Shown here: piece after piece, positions 15,912 through 23,485 of the stretch
Position numbering within the stretch: the first letter of the stretch is position 1
Layout of the letters: every line of letters begins with the position of its first letter
Assembly: GCA_007376535.1 (NCBI GenBank)
Contig: VMGK01000009.1
Span: 1 to 46,286 of the forward strand
Direction of reading: 5' to 3'
DNA length: 46,286 nucleotides
Source of the DNA: Candidatus Berkelbacteria bacterium Licking1014_7
GTDB lineage: Bacteria; Patescibacteriota; UBA1384; GWA2-35-9; CG2-30-39-44
Translations under genes and position numbers: made by a program
The notes under the pieces: generated by a model
Database searches by the model: none
Told to the model about the DNA's origin: nothing
Seen by the model: only the letters and a program-made list of their open reading frames with translations

Positions 15912-17297
15912 TTATCTATGTATATAAACCGGTATCCCAATTTCTGCCCAATTATACACTTGCCCCGCATCGCCCACGCCCATGCGAACGCAACCATGCG
16001 ACACCGGCGTACCCAAGTGATTCTGCCCCTCTTTATACCCGTTTGCCCATTCTGGCAATTCATGCATACCATAGCGCGAACCAATAAACGCCATCCAATA
16101 AGGCATATATAAATTGTATTTCGCGCTATACGCCCGATCGGTTTTTGATAATATTTTATAAGTGCCAACCGGCGTGCTCATTCCTGATTTACCCGATGAA
16201 ATTAAATGCGCTCCCACTATTTGTTGACCGTCCATTTGATAAAGCGTTTGGCTCGACAAATCAATTTCAATATATTTCCCTTCATATAATCCGGGTGTAA
16301 AAGGTCGTTCCACCCGCGCGATTTTTCTTGGTTCAACTTGGGTATTTAACCCAATACTCATATTCTCGCCAAATTTCTGCTTTATTTCTGCGATCGCCGC
16401 ATCACGATCAATCACCAAGCCATCTCTTCCTTGTTTGGCAATTTCGCCATTTTCATAAATTTCTTTTGTCTGGGCTTTTATTTCAATTCCTTTTCCAATT
16501 TGATCAAGATATTCATTTATCCCTGCGTCATTAAACGAAATCGTTTTACCCTCAAATTTAATCCAAGACAACTTTTGCGCGATTGTTGAAACAAATGTCT
16601 TATCATTGTATTTGAAAACTACTTGCCCGTTCACCAACTCCATCGCTCTGTTTTTTACCGGCTCTAAATCAAATGTTGTAATCTTCGGATTGACGTTCAC
16701 GGTTTTTATTGCGATCGCTTCGGACTTGCCAAATATCAAAGGTTTCAAATCATTTTGCAACCAGTCCATATCAACCGCCTGACCGTTTTTATCAGAAATA
16801 ATTTTCAATTCTTCGCCGCTAACTTCAATCTTGCCGTCTTGCGCCTCTTGATAAATTTTTTCATCAAGAGAAGATATTGCCTGTTTGAATTTATTCTCAT
16901 CAATAGCAAATCCTAAGGTTATTCCCTTAGAACTGTTAAAATAATTACCGTTCCTGCCAACTTTATACGCGTCAGAGACCGCTTGCGCCACTAACGGTTT
17001 TATCCCTAATTCGTCAAGTGAAAACTCAGCCAACTTGCCGTTAAAAGACAAAACTATCTTTTCATCAGCACTAATTATCTGGCCGGAAAGTTTTTCAACC
17101 GCTTGATCTAAATTTTTCCCAACCAGACCGACCCCTTCCACTTTCACTAACGGATAAATTTTGTCCTCAAAGTATTTTTCAAATCCCAAAGCGCTGGCGC
17201 TAATACCCGCGCCCGCCAAAGACAAAATTAAACCCACTTCAAACGTCTTGATAACTGCCGGACTGGTTTTTTCTAAATGTAATTTGGTTATTTTCAT
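15912..17297 (-). CDS. L,D-transpeptidase (YkuD) with N-terminal peptidoglycan-binding-like domains
   Basis: 461 residues. One N-terminal membrane anchor or signal (about 20-40, GLILSLAGAGISASALGF); two repeated regions of about 130 residues that resemble the PG-binding_4/VanW-associated type (DELGIKPLVAQAVSDAYKVG, AKQGRDGLVIDRDAAIAEI); YkuD catalytic domain about 345-461. The signature is complete: H of MHELPEW, then TPVSHGCVRMG with catalytic Cys, close to the C-terminus YIHR. The enzyme makes 3-3 peptide crosslinks in peptidoglycan outside the membrane and resists penicillin-type inhibition of D,D-transpeptidases. Its terminator lies 100 bp downstream. Confidence 0.94.
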   Translation of the reverse strand: MKITKLHLEKTSPAVIKTFEVGLILSLAGAGISASALGFEKYFEDKIYPLVKVEGVGLVGKNLDQAVEKLSGQIISADEKIVLSFNGKLAEFSLDELGIKPLVAQAVSDAYKVGRNGNYFNSSKGITLGFAIDENKFKQAISSLDEKIYQEAQDGKIEVSGEELKIISDKNGQAVDMDWLQNDLKPLIFGKSEAIAIKTVNVNPKITTFDLEPVKNRAMELVNGQVVFKYNDKTFVSTIAQKLSWIKFEGKTISFNDAGINEYLDQIGKGIEIKAQTKEIYENGEIAKQGRDGLVIDRDAAIAEIKQKFGENMSIGLNTQVEPRKIARVERPFTPGLYEGKYIEIDLSSQTLYQMDGQQIVGAHLISSGKSGMSTPVGTYKILSKTDRAYSAKYNLYMPYWMAFIGSRYGMHELPEWANGYKEGQNHLGTPVSHGCVRMGVGDAGQVYNWAEIGIPVYIHR

Positions 17298-17616
17298 TTT
17301 TTTAGTAATGCTATGACTGAGGCACTTTTAACAATTTTAATATATTTTCTTGGATAATCGCTTAAAGTAATCTCAAAATGCAAATCTCGAATCTCCCGCC
17401 CGCCATCGCTACGCTCAGGCGTTAGCGGGCAGGCATTGAATTTACAATGTTTCACTATAACAAACAGAAATGTTTGAAAATTGTGTTATTGAAAATTGAT
17501 TGAAAATTGAAAATTGAAAATTGAAAATTTCTATATAGATAGTTTTTAGTTTTACGTTATGGCTTTAACATTTTACATTTTAATTTTGAGTTTCTAATAT
17601 GTCTCGCTACGAAAAA
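17298..17616. repeat. Repeat-filled spacer
   Basis: About 320 bp without a gene. It contains TATATTTTCTTGGATAATCG (17341-17360, same as 20390-20409), a CCCGCCCGCC...GCGGGCAGGC hairpin element (17392-17435; other copies at 23298-23343 inverted and 39024-39069), and a GAAAATTGAAAATT simple tract (about 17487-17527). Confidence 0.7.
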
Positions 17617-18201
17617 TTATTCCGGAAGAAGTCTGATATTCAATAAATTCCTTATCATCTCTGTAACAGATAAATCAAATATATTATAAGAACTTGCCAT
17701 TTCTTTGCCCAGCATTAAAACCGTCACTGCACTGTCTGAACCATTGACCTTGCCAGTCGCAATTCCCACACCAATATTTTCATATTTTGGATTGAGAATA
17801 TTTTTTCTGTGCGACTCAGATACCATCCAAGCAGTAACAACTTCCGCGCTGTCAGTATAGTTTATGGCTAAATTTTCAGCAGCATAGCGATAATCATAAC
17901 CGCTTGACAAGATAAAATCCCAAGGAGAAACGCCATCAGGCGAATAGTGATCAAAATAATTATGTTCAATAATGTGGTGCGCCTTTGAGAGAGCGGCATT
18001 TTCCAAATGAACGTCAACCACCAGCTCAGAGAGATCAAAATTTTTTCTTTGATTATTAATTTTTTCAATAATATTTTCCGGCAAGTATTCCGTCTTGGCA
18101 GAAAAAGCGCGCGAAACAGTAAAAATTCCAGAAATCGCCACCAAAGAAGTCATCGCCAGCAGACTGAGACCAATTTTTGATTTTTTAAAAAAGTTAAGCA
18201 T
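17617..18201 (-). CDS. Secreted CAP/SCP-domain protein (YkwD-like)
   Basis: 194 residues. Signal peptide about 1-34 (LSLLAMTSLVAISGIFTVSRAFSA), then a CAP domain: IIEKINNQRKN, ALSKAHHIIEHNYFDHYSPDG (HNYFDH histidine), GYDYRYAAENLAIN (AEN) and AWMVSESHRKNILNPKYENIGVG (SxxHRxNIL). The His/Glu residues that line the CAP cavity are present. A hydrophobic tail of 20-30 residues follows. Bacterial CAP proteins are extracellular; their activity is poorly defined. It has a textbook promoter 36 bp upstream and neighbours the L,D-transpeptidase, suggesting an envelope role. Confidence 0.9.
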   Translation of the reverse strand: MLNFFKKSKIGLSLLAMTSLVAISGIFTVSRAFSAKTEYLPENIIEKINNQRKNFDLSELVVDVHLENAALSKAHHIIEHNYFDHYSPDGVSPWDFILSSGYDYRYAAENLAINYTDSAEVVTAWMVSESHRKNILNPKYENIGVGIATGKVNGSDSAVTVLMLGKEMASSYNIFDLSVTEMIRNLLNIRLLPE

Positions 18202-18236
18202 TTTTTTGCCTAACCCTTTGTGCCAAGTATATATCT

Positions 18237-18265
18237 ATTATAACATATACTTTGGAAATTGTCAA
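18237..18265 (-). promoter_or_regulatory. Consensus promoter of the CAP-domain gene
   Basis: Minus strand TTGACA (18265-18260), 17-bp spacer, TATAAT (18242-18237): perfect consensus. The predicted leader is about 30 nt. Confidence 0.88.
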
Positions 18266-18306
18266 CCAAATACCCCGATACTTTTAACCTCCAAAAAATT
18301 CTATTC

Positions 18307-18332
18307 AAAAAAACGGAGATTGGCTATCTCCG
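18307..18332 (-). terminator. Terminator of the 88-residue orphan gene
   Basis: Minus strand CGGAGAT / ATCTCCG stem (18332-18314) with a 5-nt loop, followed by seven Ts (18313-18307). A second hairpin, CTCCC/GGGAG, lies at 18345-18359. Confidence 0.85.
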
Positions 18333-18365
18333 CATATATGATCACTCCCCATAGGGAGATTGTTG

Positions 18366-18632
18366 TTAGCAAGTTGAAGAAAATGGAAGAATGCTGACTT
18401 TGATGCGTTTTTCTGTTGTGTTGAGTTCCAGTACTTGGATTTGATCAGCACTGTAATGACGAAACCAAACACTTAACATTCGCGCTGCGAAAATGATATG
18501 GTTACCAACATTTACAGCTTTATGACTTACAAATGGGGCGTATCCCTCAATCTCAACTATCACTGGTCCATCGAGCCAAATGCCCAACACATTATCATCG
18601 GCAATCTGTCGCCAGATCGATGTTGCTACCAT
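18366..18632 (-). CDS. Small protein of unknown function
   Basis: 88 residues, starting at ATG 18632 with AGGA and GGAGAGGAG upstream. The sequence (MVATSIWRQIADDN, GIWLDGPVIVEIEGYAPFV, VGNHIIFAARMLSVWFRHYS) has alternating hydrophobic strands and no membrane helix; a small beta-rich cytoplasmic fold is likely. I do not recognise it. It is a monocistronic unit with near-consensus promoter and strong terminator, the same design as other orphan genes of this window. Confidence 0.7.
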   Translation of the reverse strand: MVATSIWRQIADDNVLGIWLDGPVIVEIEGYAPFVSHKAVNVGNHIIFAARMLSVWFRHYSADQIQVLELNTTEKRIKVSILPFSSTC

Positions 18633-18680
18633 TTTCCTGTCTCCTCTCCCTGTGTATTATCTCAAGGTAAAAACAATTTC

Positions 18681-18709
18681 ATTTTAACATAAATAATATA
18701 CTTTGTCAA
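18681..18709 (-). promoter_or_regulatory. Promoter of the 88-residue orphan gene
   Basis: Minus strand TTGACA (18709-18704), 17-bp spacer, TAAAAT (18686-18681). Leader of about 45 nt to the ATG. Confidence 0.82.
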
Positions 18710-18750
18710 TATAAAAAGCCCTAATGGATTTTTGTATTATTTGCTCTAAA

Positions 18751-18824
18751 TGGGGCAGGATGGATTTGAACCATCGAACCTACCGCTTATAAGACGGTTG
18801 CTCTGACCGCTGAGCTACTGCCCC
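18751..18824 (-). tRNA. tRNA-Ile(UAU)
   Basis: Acceptor GGGGCAG/CTGCCCC, D-arm GCTC AGCGGTCA GAGC, anticodon loop CTTATAA (UAU), T-arm GATGG TTCAAAT CCATC, discriminator A, no CCA. A UAU tRNA reads AUA directly, so decoding of AUA need not depend on a lysidine-modified CAU tRNA. Confidence 0.92.
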
Positions 18825-18873
18825 GTTAACTTCGCATCTAAATTCTATCAAAAATCAAATTAATTTTCAAATT

Positions 18874-19329
18874 TTAGAACAAACCCACCCTCAAAAACTC
18901 CAAAACCTCTTTAGCGTGACCAACCGGCTTAACGTTTTCGTAAATTTTGCGAATAATGCCTTTTTTATCAATTACAAAAGTGATGCGCAAAGCAGAATTA
19001 CCACCCCTTTTCAAAACCCCCATCATCTGACAAATTCTTTTATCAGAATCGGCAATTAGCGGAAAATTCAACTGATATTTGTCGCAAAAAACGGTATGCG
19101 ATGTCTTGGTGTCAGTGCTTACTCCGACAACCTGCGCGCCAACTTTTTCAAATTCATTGACTAGCAGATTAAACTCTTGCGCTTCCTGTGAAAAACCCGG
19201 CGTGTTGTAAGCCGGATAAAAATATAATATTATATTGCGATCGCTTAGAAACTGGCTCAGATCAAGTTTTGAATGATGCTGGGTTTCTCCGATTATCACT
19301 GGCAATTTATCACCCTCTTTGTATTTCAT
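18874..19329 (-). CDS. BCP/PrxQ-type peroxiredoxin lacking the peroxidatic cysteine
   Basis: 151 residues with the thioredoxin-like AhpC/TSA fold: DLSQFLSDRNIILYFYPA, VVGVSTDTKTSHTVFCDKY, NFPLIADSDKRICQMMGV, RITFVIDKKGIIRKIYENV. In active members the motif is YP..(D/N)TPGC; here residues 43-46 are TPGF, so the peroxidatic Cys is Phe46 (codon TTT, one base from TGT). Cys remains at the CDKY and ICQ positions. Thr43 is kept. Expected role in the family is thiol-dependent peroxide reduction; this copy should lack that chemistry unless another Cys substitutes. Confidence 0.9.
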   Translation of the reverse strand: MKYKEGDKLPVIIGETQHHSKLDLSQFLSDRNIILYFYPAYNTPGFSQEAQEFNLLVNEFEKVGAQVVGVSTDTKTSHTVFCDKYQLNFPLIADSDKRICQMMGVLKRGGNSALRITFVIDKKGIIRKIYENVKPVGHAKEVLEFLRVGLF

Positions 19330-19423
19330 ATAAAGTAATGTTAAAACTCCCAGTTGCGATAACTTTCGGGGATGTTTTACCCTTAAGATTTTCTACGTTT
19401 AGTCGCGAAAATTTAATCAAAAA

Positions 19424-19639
19424 TTATCTCGGATAAACTTTTTTGCCATTGCCGTCATATAGTGCTATCGCGTCCACTGGACAACTTTTTGCCGCTTGCA
19501 AAATATCTGCCTCAGAATTCCCCTGATTATCTATCACAACCGCTTTCCCTACATCGTCTAATTTGAAGGTCTTACTCGCAAAAATCAAGCAACTGGCGGC
19601 ACTGATACATTTTTCTCGATCAATCTTGATTTTATACAT
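19424..19639 (-). CDS. Single-cluster ferredoxin
   Basis: 71 residues. Cysteines at 11, 17 and 53 (CISAASC ... SCPVDAI) fit the archaeal-bacterial one-cluster ferredoxins in which the second ligand position holds Asp or another residue. Here that position (14) is Ala, so a [3Fe-4S] cluster or an exchangeable site is expected. The start lies 8 bp inside the preceding sdpI-like gene, so the two are coupled. It lies divergent from the hydrogenase genes and could pass electrons to or from them; that link is inferred from position. Confidence 0.9.
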   Translation of the reverse strand: MYKIKIDREKCISAASCLIFASKTFKLDDVGKAVVIDNQGNSEADILQAAKSCPVDAIALYDGNGKKVYPR

Positions 19640-20294
19640 TGTTTTTATCTTTTTTATAAACGAAATAAGAATATATTACAATTCCGATAATGCCCAGAGA
19701 TAAAATTGAAAAAAATAACCAGATTGAATAAAACGAATCAATAAAAATACCCAACAGGTTTATGAGTCCAACTGCCACAAAAACTCTACCCGCCCAAAAG
19801 TGCGACTTGTCCCACGACTCGTCAGAACTCAAGGTCCAGGGTGTGCGAATTCCGATAAAATAATTTCGCCGCAGACGGGGCAAATAATATCCCATAATAA
19901 TAAATAAAACAGAAAATGCCGGAATAAAAAATATATTGCCGGGAATATTGTCGCCATAAAAACTGGCATAAATCACCACGGCATATAGATAGATAAAAAA
20001 CAAAGTGATAATGGCTTTGAATGTCATAAAAGCGCCGGCAAATTTTTCATAATTTTTGGAAAACGGATCAATGCGCGGAATCCAACTCATTCCCAAAAGT
20101 GTCAATAGAGAAAAAATCGGCAAGGCAAAAAGATTGATAAATTTTGAGCCGTAACGATCTGGTTCGCCGGCAAAATTCCAATGCACCGGCAGTTGATCAG
20201 GCAATTCTTGCCATAACATTCCAGACAATATAAAAACACATCCAATCAGCGCCAGTATCAGCCAGTCCCATTTTCCCCAAAATAATTTTTTCAT
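19632..20294 (-). CDS. DUF1648/SdpI-family membrane protein
   Basis: 220 residues from ATG 20294, preferred because a -10 box ends seven bases upstream. About six hydrophobic helices. The DUF1648 signature LPDQLPVHWNFAGEPDRYGSK (about 34-54) and the SdpI signature NYFIGIRTPWTLSSDESWDK (about 150-169) are both clear. SdpI is the immunity/signalling protein against the SdpC toxin in Bacillus; most homologues have no known ligand. It overlaps the ferredoxin start by 8 bp. Confidence 0.88.
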   Translation of the reverse strand: MKKLFWGKWDWLILALIGCVFILSGMLWQELPDQLPVHWNFAGEPDRYGSKFINLFALPIFSLLTLLGMSWIPRIDPFSKNYEKFAGAFMTFKAIITLFFIYLYAVVIYASFYGDNIPGNIFFIPAFSVLFIIMGYYLPRLRRNYFIGIRTPWTLSSDESWDKSHFWAGRVFVAVGLINLLGIFIDSFYSIWLFFSILSLGIIGIVIYSYFVYKKDKNNV

Positions 20295-20301
20295 TAATTT
20301 C

Positions 20302-20329
20302 ATTTTATCATATAATTTTTTTAATGCAA
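20302..20329 (-). promoter_or_regulatory. Leaderless promoter of the SdpI-like/ferredoxin unit
   Basis: Minus strand TTGCAT (20329-20324), 16-bp spacer, TAAAAT (20307-20302), then seven bases and ATG 20294. Confidence 0.7.
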
Positions 20330-20360
20330 ACTTTTGCAATTTGAAACGGTTTTTGCTATT

Positions 20361-20460
20361 AACGCGACTTACGCAAAATTACCTTATGTTATATTTTCTT
20401 GGATAATCGCTTCTCTGCACGCTCGTCGCCCCAGCGTGGCTCCTCGCTCGTCCTCGCCTT
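20361..20460. repeat. Dispersed repeat at the 5' end of hydB
   Basis: CGACTTACGCA (20365-20375) and TATATTTTCTTGGATAATCG (20390-20409) recur at 26719-26765 (diverged) and at 17341-17360. A GC-rich GCACGCTCGTCGCCCCAGCG-type hairpin stretch follows (about 20417-20450). It occupies the place where the hydB start codon and first codons should be. Confidence 0.65.
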
Positions 20461-20688
20461 CCCGATAAATTCCTTTCTGTAATCAAGATATTTCAAAAAA
20501 AATACGAGGTTTGGGCGCCGGTCCAAACTGGCAAACTGGTAAATTTTGAAAAAAATTTTGAAATTAAAAACATTACCCTTAAATATCCTTGTTCTCAAAT
20601 CGGCATTAAAAAAATATTTTTTCCTGCCAAAGAAATTCTTTTTGAAGTAAAAAAGGGCAAAGGGCAAGCGCCAAAAATCAAAAAACCG
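20461..20688 (+). pseudogene. Start-less 5' coding region of hydB
   Basis: In frame with hydB, 76 codons upstream of ATG 20689 read FLSVIKIFQKKYEVWAPVQT ... PCSQIGIKKIFFPAKEILFE, which matches the family N-terminus (APV, ...KKFFFP.E.LF). No ATG, GTG or TTG occurs in this frame between the stop at 20404-20406 and 20689. The natural start appears to have been replaced by repeat DNA. Confidence 0.75.
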
Positions 20689-21432
20689 ATGGCTGTCATC
20701 GCAGCGCATCCGGTTGATCTGATTGCGCTTTCGCGCATTGAAGAAAGTTTTTCCGCCCCGCCGGCTGATTATTATTTCAACCGTCGCAAAGAAAATTGTT
20801 TTTTAACCGGCATAACCCCTTCCCCAAACAACAAATATTTTAACCACCTTCTGCTTTCCTATCCGGTTGAATTTGATCTCTTTTTTCATTTTCACACTGA
20901 AAAAATATATTTAGTGGAAATCGGCTCAAAATTAGGAGAAAATTTTGTCTTAAAGCATAAAAATATATTTTTCCCCACTCAAATCACTATTAAAATTCCC
21001 CCGATTAAAACAGAAAAAAATATTTTTAGCGATCCGGTAAAATTAGCAAAAATTATAGAAAAATCGCAAGGCAAAAAAATCTGGAAAGAATTGGAAAAAA
21101 TTTGTCTGAACTGCGGGATTTGCGCTTGGGTCTGCCCGCTTTGTTATTGCTTTTCTATCAATGATGAAATTTCTAGCAGCGGCGATGCATGTAAGCGCTG
21201 CCGACAATGGGACAGTTGCGTTTTGCCCAAATTCAGCCAAATTTCCGGCGGCTATAATTTCCGACCAACTCCCGGAGACCGACTTGACAACTGGTATTAT
21301 CATAAATTTGTCCGCGCGGTGCGCGAGCGGGGAAAAATTGACTGCGTGGGGTGCAATCGTTGCATTGAAAACTGTCCCGCCAAAATCAACTTTCGCAAAA
21401 TAATCAAAAAATTAGCGACAAAGAAAGAATAA
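20689..21432 (+). CDS. hydB: [NiFe] sulfhydrogenase beta subunit (HydB), Fe-S electron-transfer subunit
   Basis: From the first ATG the protein has 247 residues; family members are about 330, and the missing front is encoded upstream without a start codon. Two ferredoxin-type [4Fe-4S] motifs are intact: CLNCGICAWVCP (about 139-150) and CVGCNRCIENCP (219-230), plus CKRCRQWDSC between them. The beta subunit of group 3b hydrogenases and of anaerobic sulfite reductase carries electrons between the NAD(P)H-binding gamma subunit and the delta/alpha pair in the cytoplasm. An internal start could still yield both cluster domains without the N-terminal domain. First gene of the hydB-hydG-hydD-hydA series. 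Confidence 0.85.
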   Translation: MAVIAAHPVDLIALSRIEESFSAPPADYYFNRRKENCFLTGITPSPNNKYFNHLLLSYPVEFDLFFHFHTEKIYLVEIGSKLGENFVLKHKNIFFPTQITIKIPPIKTEKNIFSDPVKLAKIIEKSQGKKIWKELEKICLNCGICAWVCPLCYCFSINDEISSSGDACKRCRQWDSCVLPKFSQISGGYNFRPTPGDRLDNWYYHKFVRAVRERGKIDCVGCNRCIENCPAKINFRKIIKKLATKKE

Positions 21433-21498
21433 ATTTTCAATTTTGATTATTAGACATTTGAAATTTATTTGAAATTTGTTATTTGGATTTTGCCATTT

Positions 21499-22326
21499 AT
21501 GTTAAACCCTTATCTTCCCCAAACCGTAAAAATCATTGATACTTTTCAAGAAACTCCGACCATCAAACGGATAGATTTTAGGGTAAATTTTTCACCAGCG
21601 TTACTTACAAAAAAAATGACTTTTGTCCCCGGACAATTTATTTTAGCCGGTGTCTGGGGCGCGGGCGAAGCGCCATTTGGCTTGACCAATTCTCCTTATA
21701 ATCGAAAAAGGTGGCAAATTATGGTAAGAAATACTGGCGGGCGGGTAACCTCATCGCTTCACCGCCTGAAACCCGGGGATACAATGACTATGCGCGGACC
21801 GTACGGCAACGGCTTTCCGCTTCAAAAAATGACTAACATGGACATCGTCGCCATGGCCGGAGGTTGCGGCATTCCGCCGATTGCCTCGCTAATAGAATTT
21901 ATCACCGTCAATAGAAATAATTTCTCAAAAGTATATTTGGTTTACGGCGCCGGTTCTCCCGAAGAATTTGCCGGAAAATCGCGTTTTACCCACTGGCGCA
22001 ACAAAAAAATCGAAGTTATCCTTACTATAGATAAACCGCAAAAGGGCTGGGCTGGACGAGTGGGATTTGTGTCAGAGCATATCAATAATTTGTCTTTTGA
22101 CGCGCAAAAAACTTATGTCGCAATGTGCGGACCCGGACCAATGTTCGCAGGAACTGCCGCCGCATTTTTGCAACTTGGCGTAGCGGACCAAAGAATTTAT
22201 CTATCAGCCGAAAGAAAAATGAGTTGCGGTATCGGCAAATGCCAGCACTGCACCTGCGGAAAACATTATGTCTGTTTAGACGGTCCGGTCTTTAGTTGGA
22301 ATCAAATTAAAGATATGCATGATTAA
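21499..22326 (+). CDS. hydG: [NiFe] sulfhydrogenase gamma subunit (HydG), NAD(P)H/FAD reductase
   Basis: 275 residues of the ferredoxin-NADP reductase/PyrK family. FAD-binding part about 1-100 (VPGQFILAG, PFGLTNSP, LHRLKPGDTMTMRGPYGNGF), NAD(P)-binding part about 105-230 (DIVAMAGGCGIPPIASLIEF, VYGAGSPEEF, YVAMCGPGPM), and a C-terminal [2Fe-2S] site MSCGIGKCQHCTCGKHYVC. ATG 21499 begins the family-like MLNPYLPQTVKI; the upstream alternative at 21469 is TTG in repeat-like DNA. It exchanges electrons between NAD(P)H and the beta subunit. 66 bp separate it from hydB; 177 bp of inverted repeat separate it from hydD. Confidence 0.93.
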   Translation: MLNPYLPQTVKIIDTFQETPTIKRIDFRVNFSPALLTKKMTFVPGQFILAGVWGAGEAPFGLTNSPYNRKRWQIMVRNTGGRVTSSLHRLKPGDTMTMRGPYGNGFPLQKMTNMDIVAMAGGCGIPPIASLIEFITVNRNNFSKVYLVYGAGSPEEFAGKSRFTHWRNKKIEVILTIDKPQKGWAGRVGFVSEHINNLSFDAQKTYVAMCGPGPMFAGTAAAFLQLGVADQRIYLSAERKMSCGIGKCQHCTCGKHYVCLDGPVFSWNQIKDMHD

Positions 22327-22503
22327 AAAATACAAGGATACAAGAAACAAGATACAAACAAATTTCAATATTCAATTTTCAATTTTAGTTTAGAATTTGG
22401 AAATTGATATTTGTTTGCGTCCTTGTATCTTGGTTATTGTATCTTATTGCATGCACAAATCCCGCACCCTAAAACATTATCGAATCTTAATTCTAATTTA
22501 ATT
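22327..22503. repeat. Long imperfect inverted repeat between hydG and hydD
   Basis: ATACAAGGATACAAGAAACA... (from 22329) through ACAAACAAATTTCAATATTC pairs with GAAATTGATATTTGTTTGCG ... CTTGTATCTTGGTTATTGTA (22400-22441), giving arms of about 40 bp with scattered mismatches. In mRNA this would form a long hairpin inside the operon. No ORF. Confidence 0.65.
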
Positions 22504-23256
22504 ATGAAGCCAACTATTGCCATTTATGATTTTACCGATTGCGAAGGATGCGAAGTCCAACTCATATCTTTACTTGAAGATTTTTTAGAAATTGAAAAAA
22601 GAGTTGAAATTGTCAACTGGCGCTTGGGACAGGAAGATAATCACCAGATACAATTTGATATCTGCATTATTGAAGGAACGCCCATCACGCGCGAAGAACA
22701 AAAATTGTTGCGATCGCTTAGAAAACGATCAAAAATTTTGGTGGCGCTCGGGGCTTGCGCGGCGCTCGGTGGCGTGCCGGCAAGTGTTGACCAAACGCAA
22801 AGAAAAAAATGGCTGAAAAAAATTTATGGCGCAAAGTATAAATCGCGCGGCGACTCTGCCAAACCTTTGTCAAATTTTGTCAAAGTTGATGCGATTATTC
22901 CGGGTTGTCCGGCGACTAAAAAAGACATTTTACGAGCGATTACAGATTTATTAGACGGAAAAATTCCGGCAACACAAAACTTTCCCGTTTGCAAGGAATG
23001 CAAAGCCAACAACAATCCCTGCCGACTCTTAAATAACCAACCCTGTCTTGGACCGGTCTCAATCGGAGGTTGCGATGCAATTTGCGTGTCAGGCGGCGCG
23101 GGATGCTGGGGTTGCCGGGGATTATTGGAAAACGGCAATCTGCCCGCATTTCGCAAAACCCTAGAAAAGTTTATGACAAAACAGGAAATTGAGCAATTTA
23201 TGAGTGTGTTTTTGTCAAACGACCTCATCATTAATAAACCAAACACTAAAACTTAA
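22504..23256 (+). CDS. hydD: [NiFe] sulfhydrogenase delta (small) subunit (HydD)
   Basis: 250 residues, the small subunit of a group 3b-type cytoplasmic [NiFe] hydrogenase. No Tat signal. Cluster ligands: DCEGCEVQ near the N-terminus (proximal cluster), LGACAALGG, IIPGCPA, CKECKANNNPC, QPCLGP and GGCDAICVSGGAGCWGCRG, enough for the usual three clusters. It hands electrons from the alpha-subunit NiFe site to the beta subunit. ATG 22504 is preferred because the family starts just before the (I)YDFTDCEGC segment; an upstream TTG at 22411 falls in repeat DNA. Confidence 0.94.
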   Translation: MKPTIAIYDFTDCEGCEVQLISLLEDFLEIEKRVEIVNWRLGQEDNHQIQFDICIIEGTPITREEQKLLRSLRKRSKILVALGACAALGGVPASVDQTQRKKWLKKIYGAKYKSRGDSAKPLSNFVKVDAIIPGCPATKKDILRAITDLLDGKIPATQNFPVCKECKANNNPCRLLNNQPCLGPVSIGGCDAICVSGGAGCWGCRGLLENGNLPAFRKTLEKFMTKQEIEQFMSVFLSNDLIINKPNTKT

Positions 23257-23485
23257 AGTTTAAAACTAATGTAATTTTGAATTTTAAATTGTGATTTTGC
23301 CTGCCCGCTAATCGCCTGAGCGATAGCGATGGCGGGCGGGAGATTTGCCTGCCCTGCCAGAATGTCATGCCAAAGGCAGATCCGCCTCTGGCGGAAAATC
23401 TACTTGTAAATTCCTGCAATCAGGATATTGCAAGAGATTGAATGCAGGTGGGAGATTTGAGATTTGAATTTTGGGACTATAGATT
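23257..23485. repeat. REP-like elements between hydD and hydA
   Basis: 229 bp holding an inverted copy of the GCCTGCCCGCTAATCGCC...GGCGGGCGGG element (23298-23343), TGCCTGCCCTGCCAGAATG (23346-23364; also near 10971), a TCCGCCTCTGGCGGA hairpin (about 23380-23394), CTGCAATC/GATTGCAG-like inverted words and GAGATTTGAGATTTGA tracts. No ORF and no SD before hydA. Confidence 0.7.
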
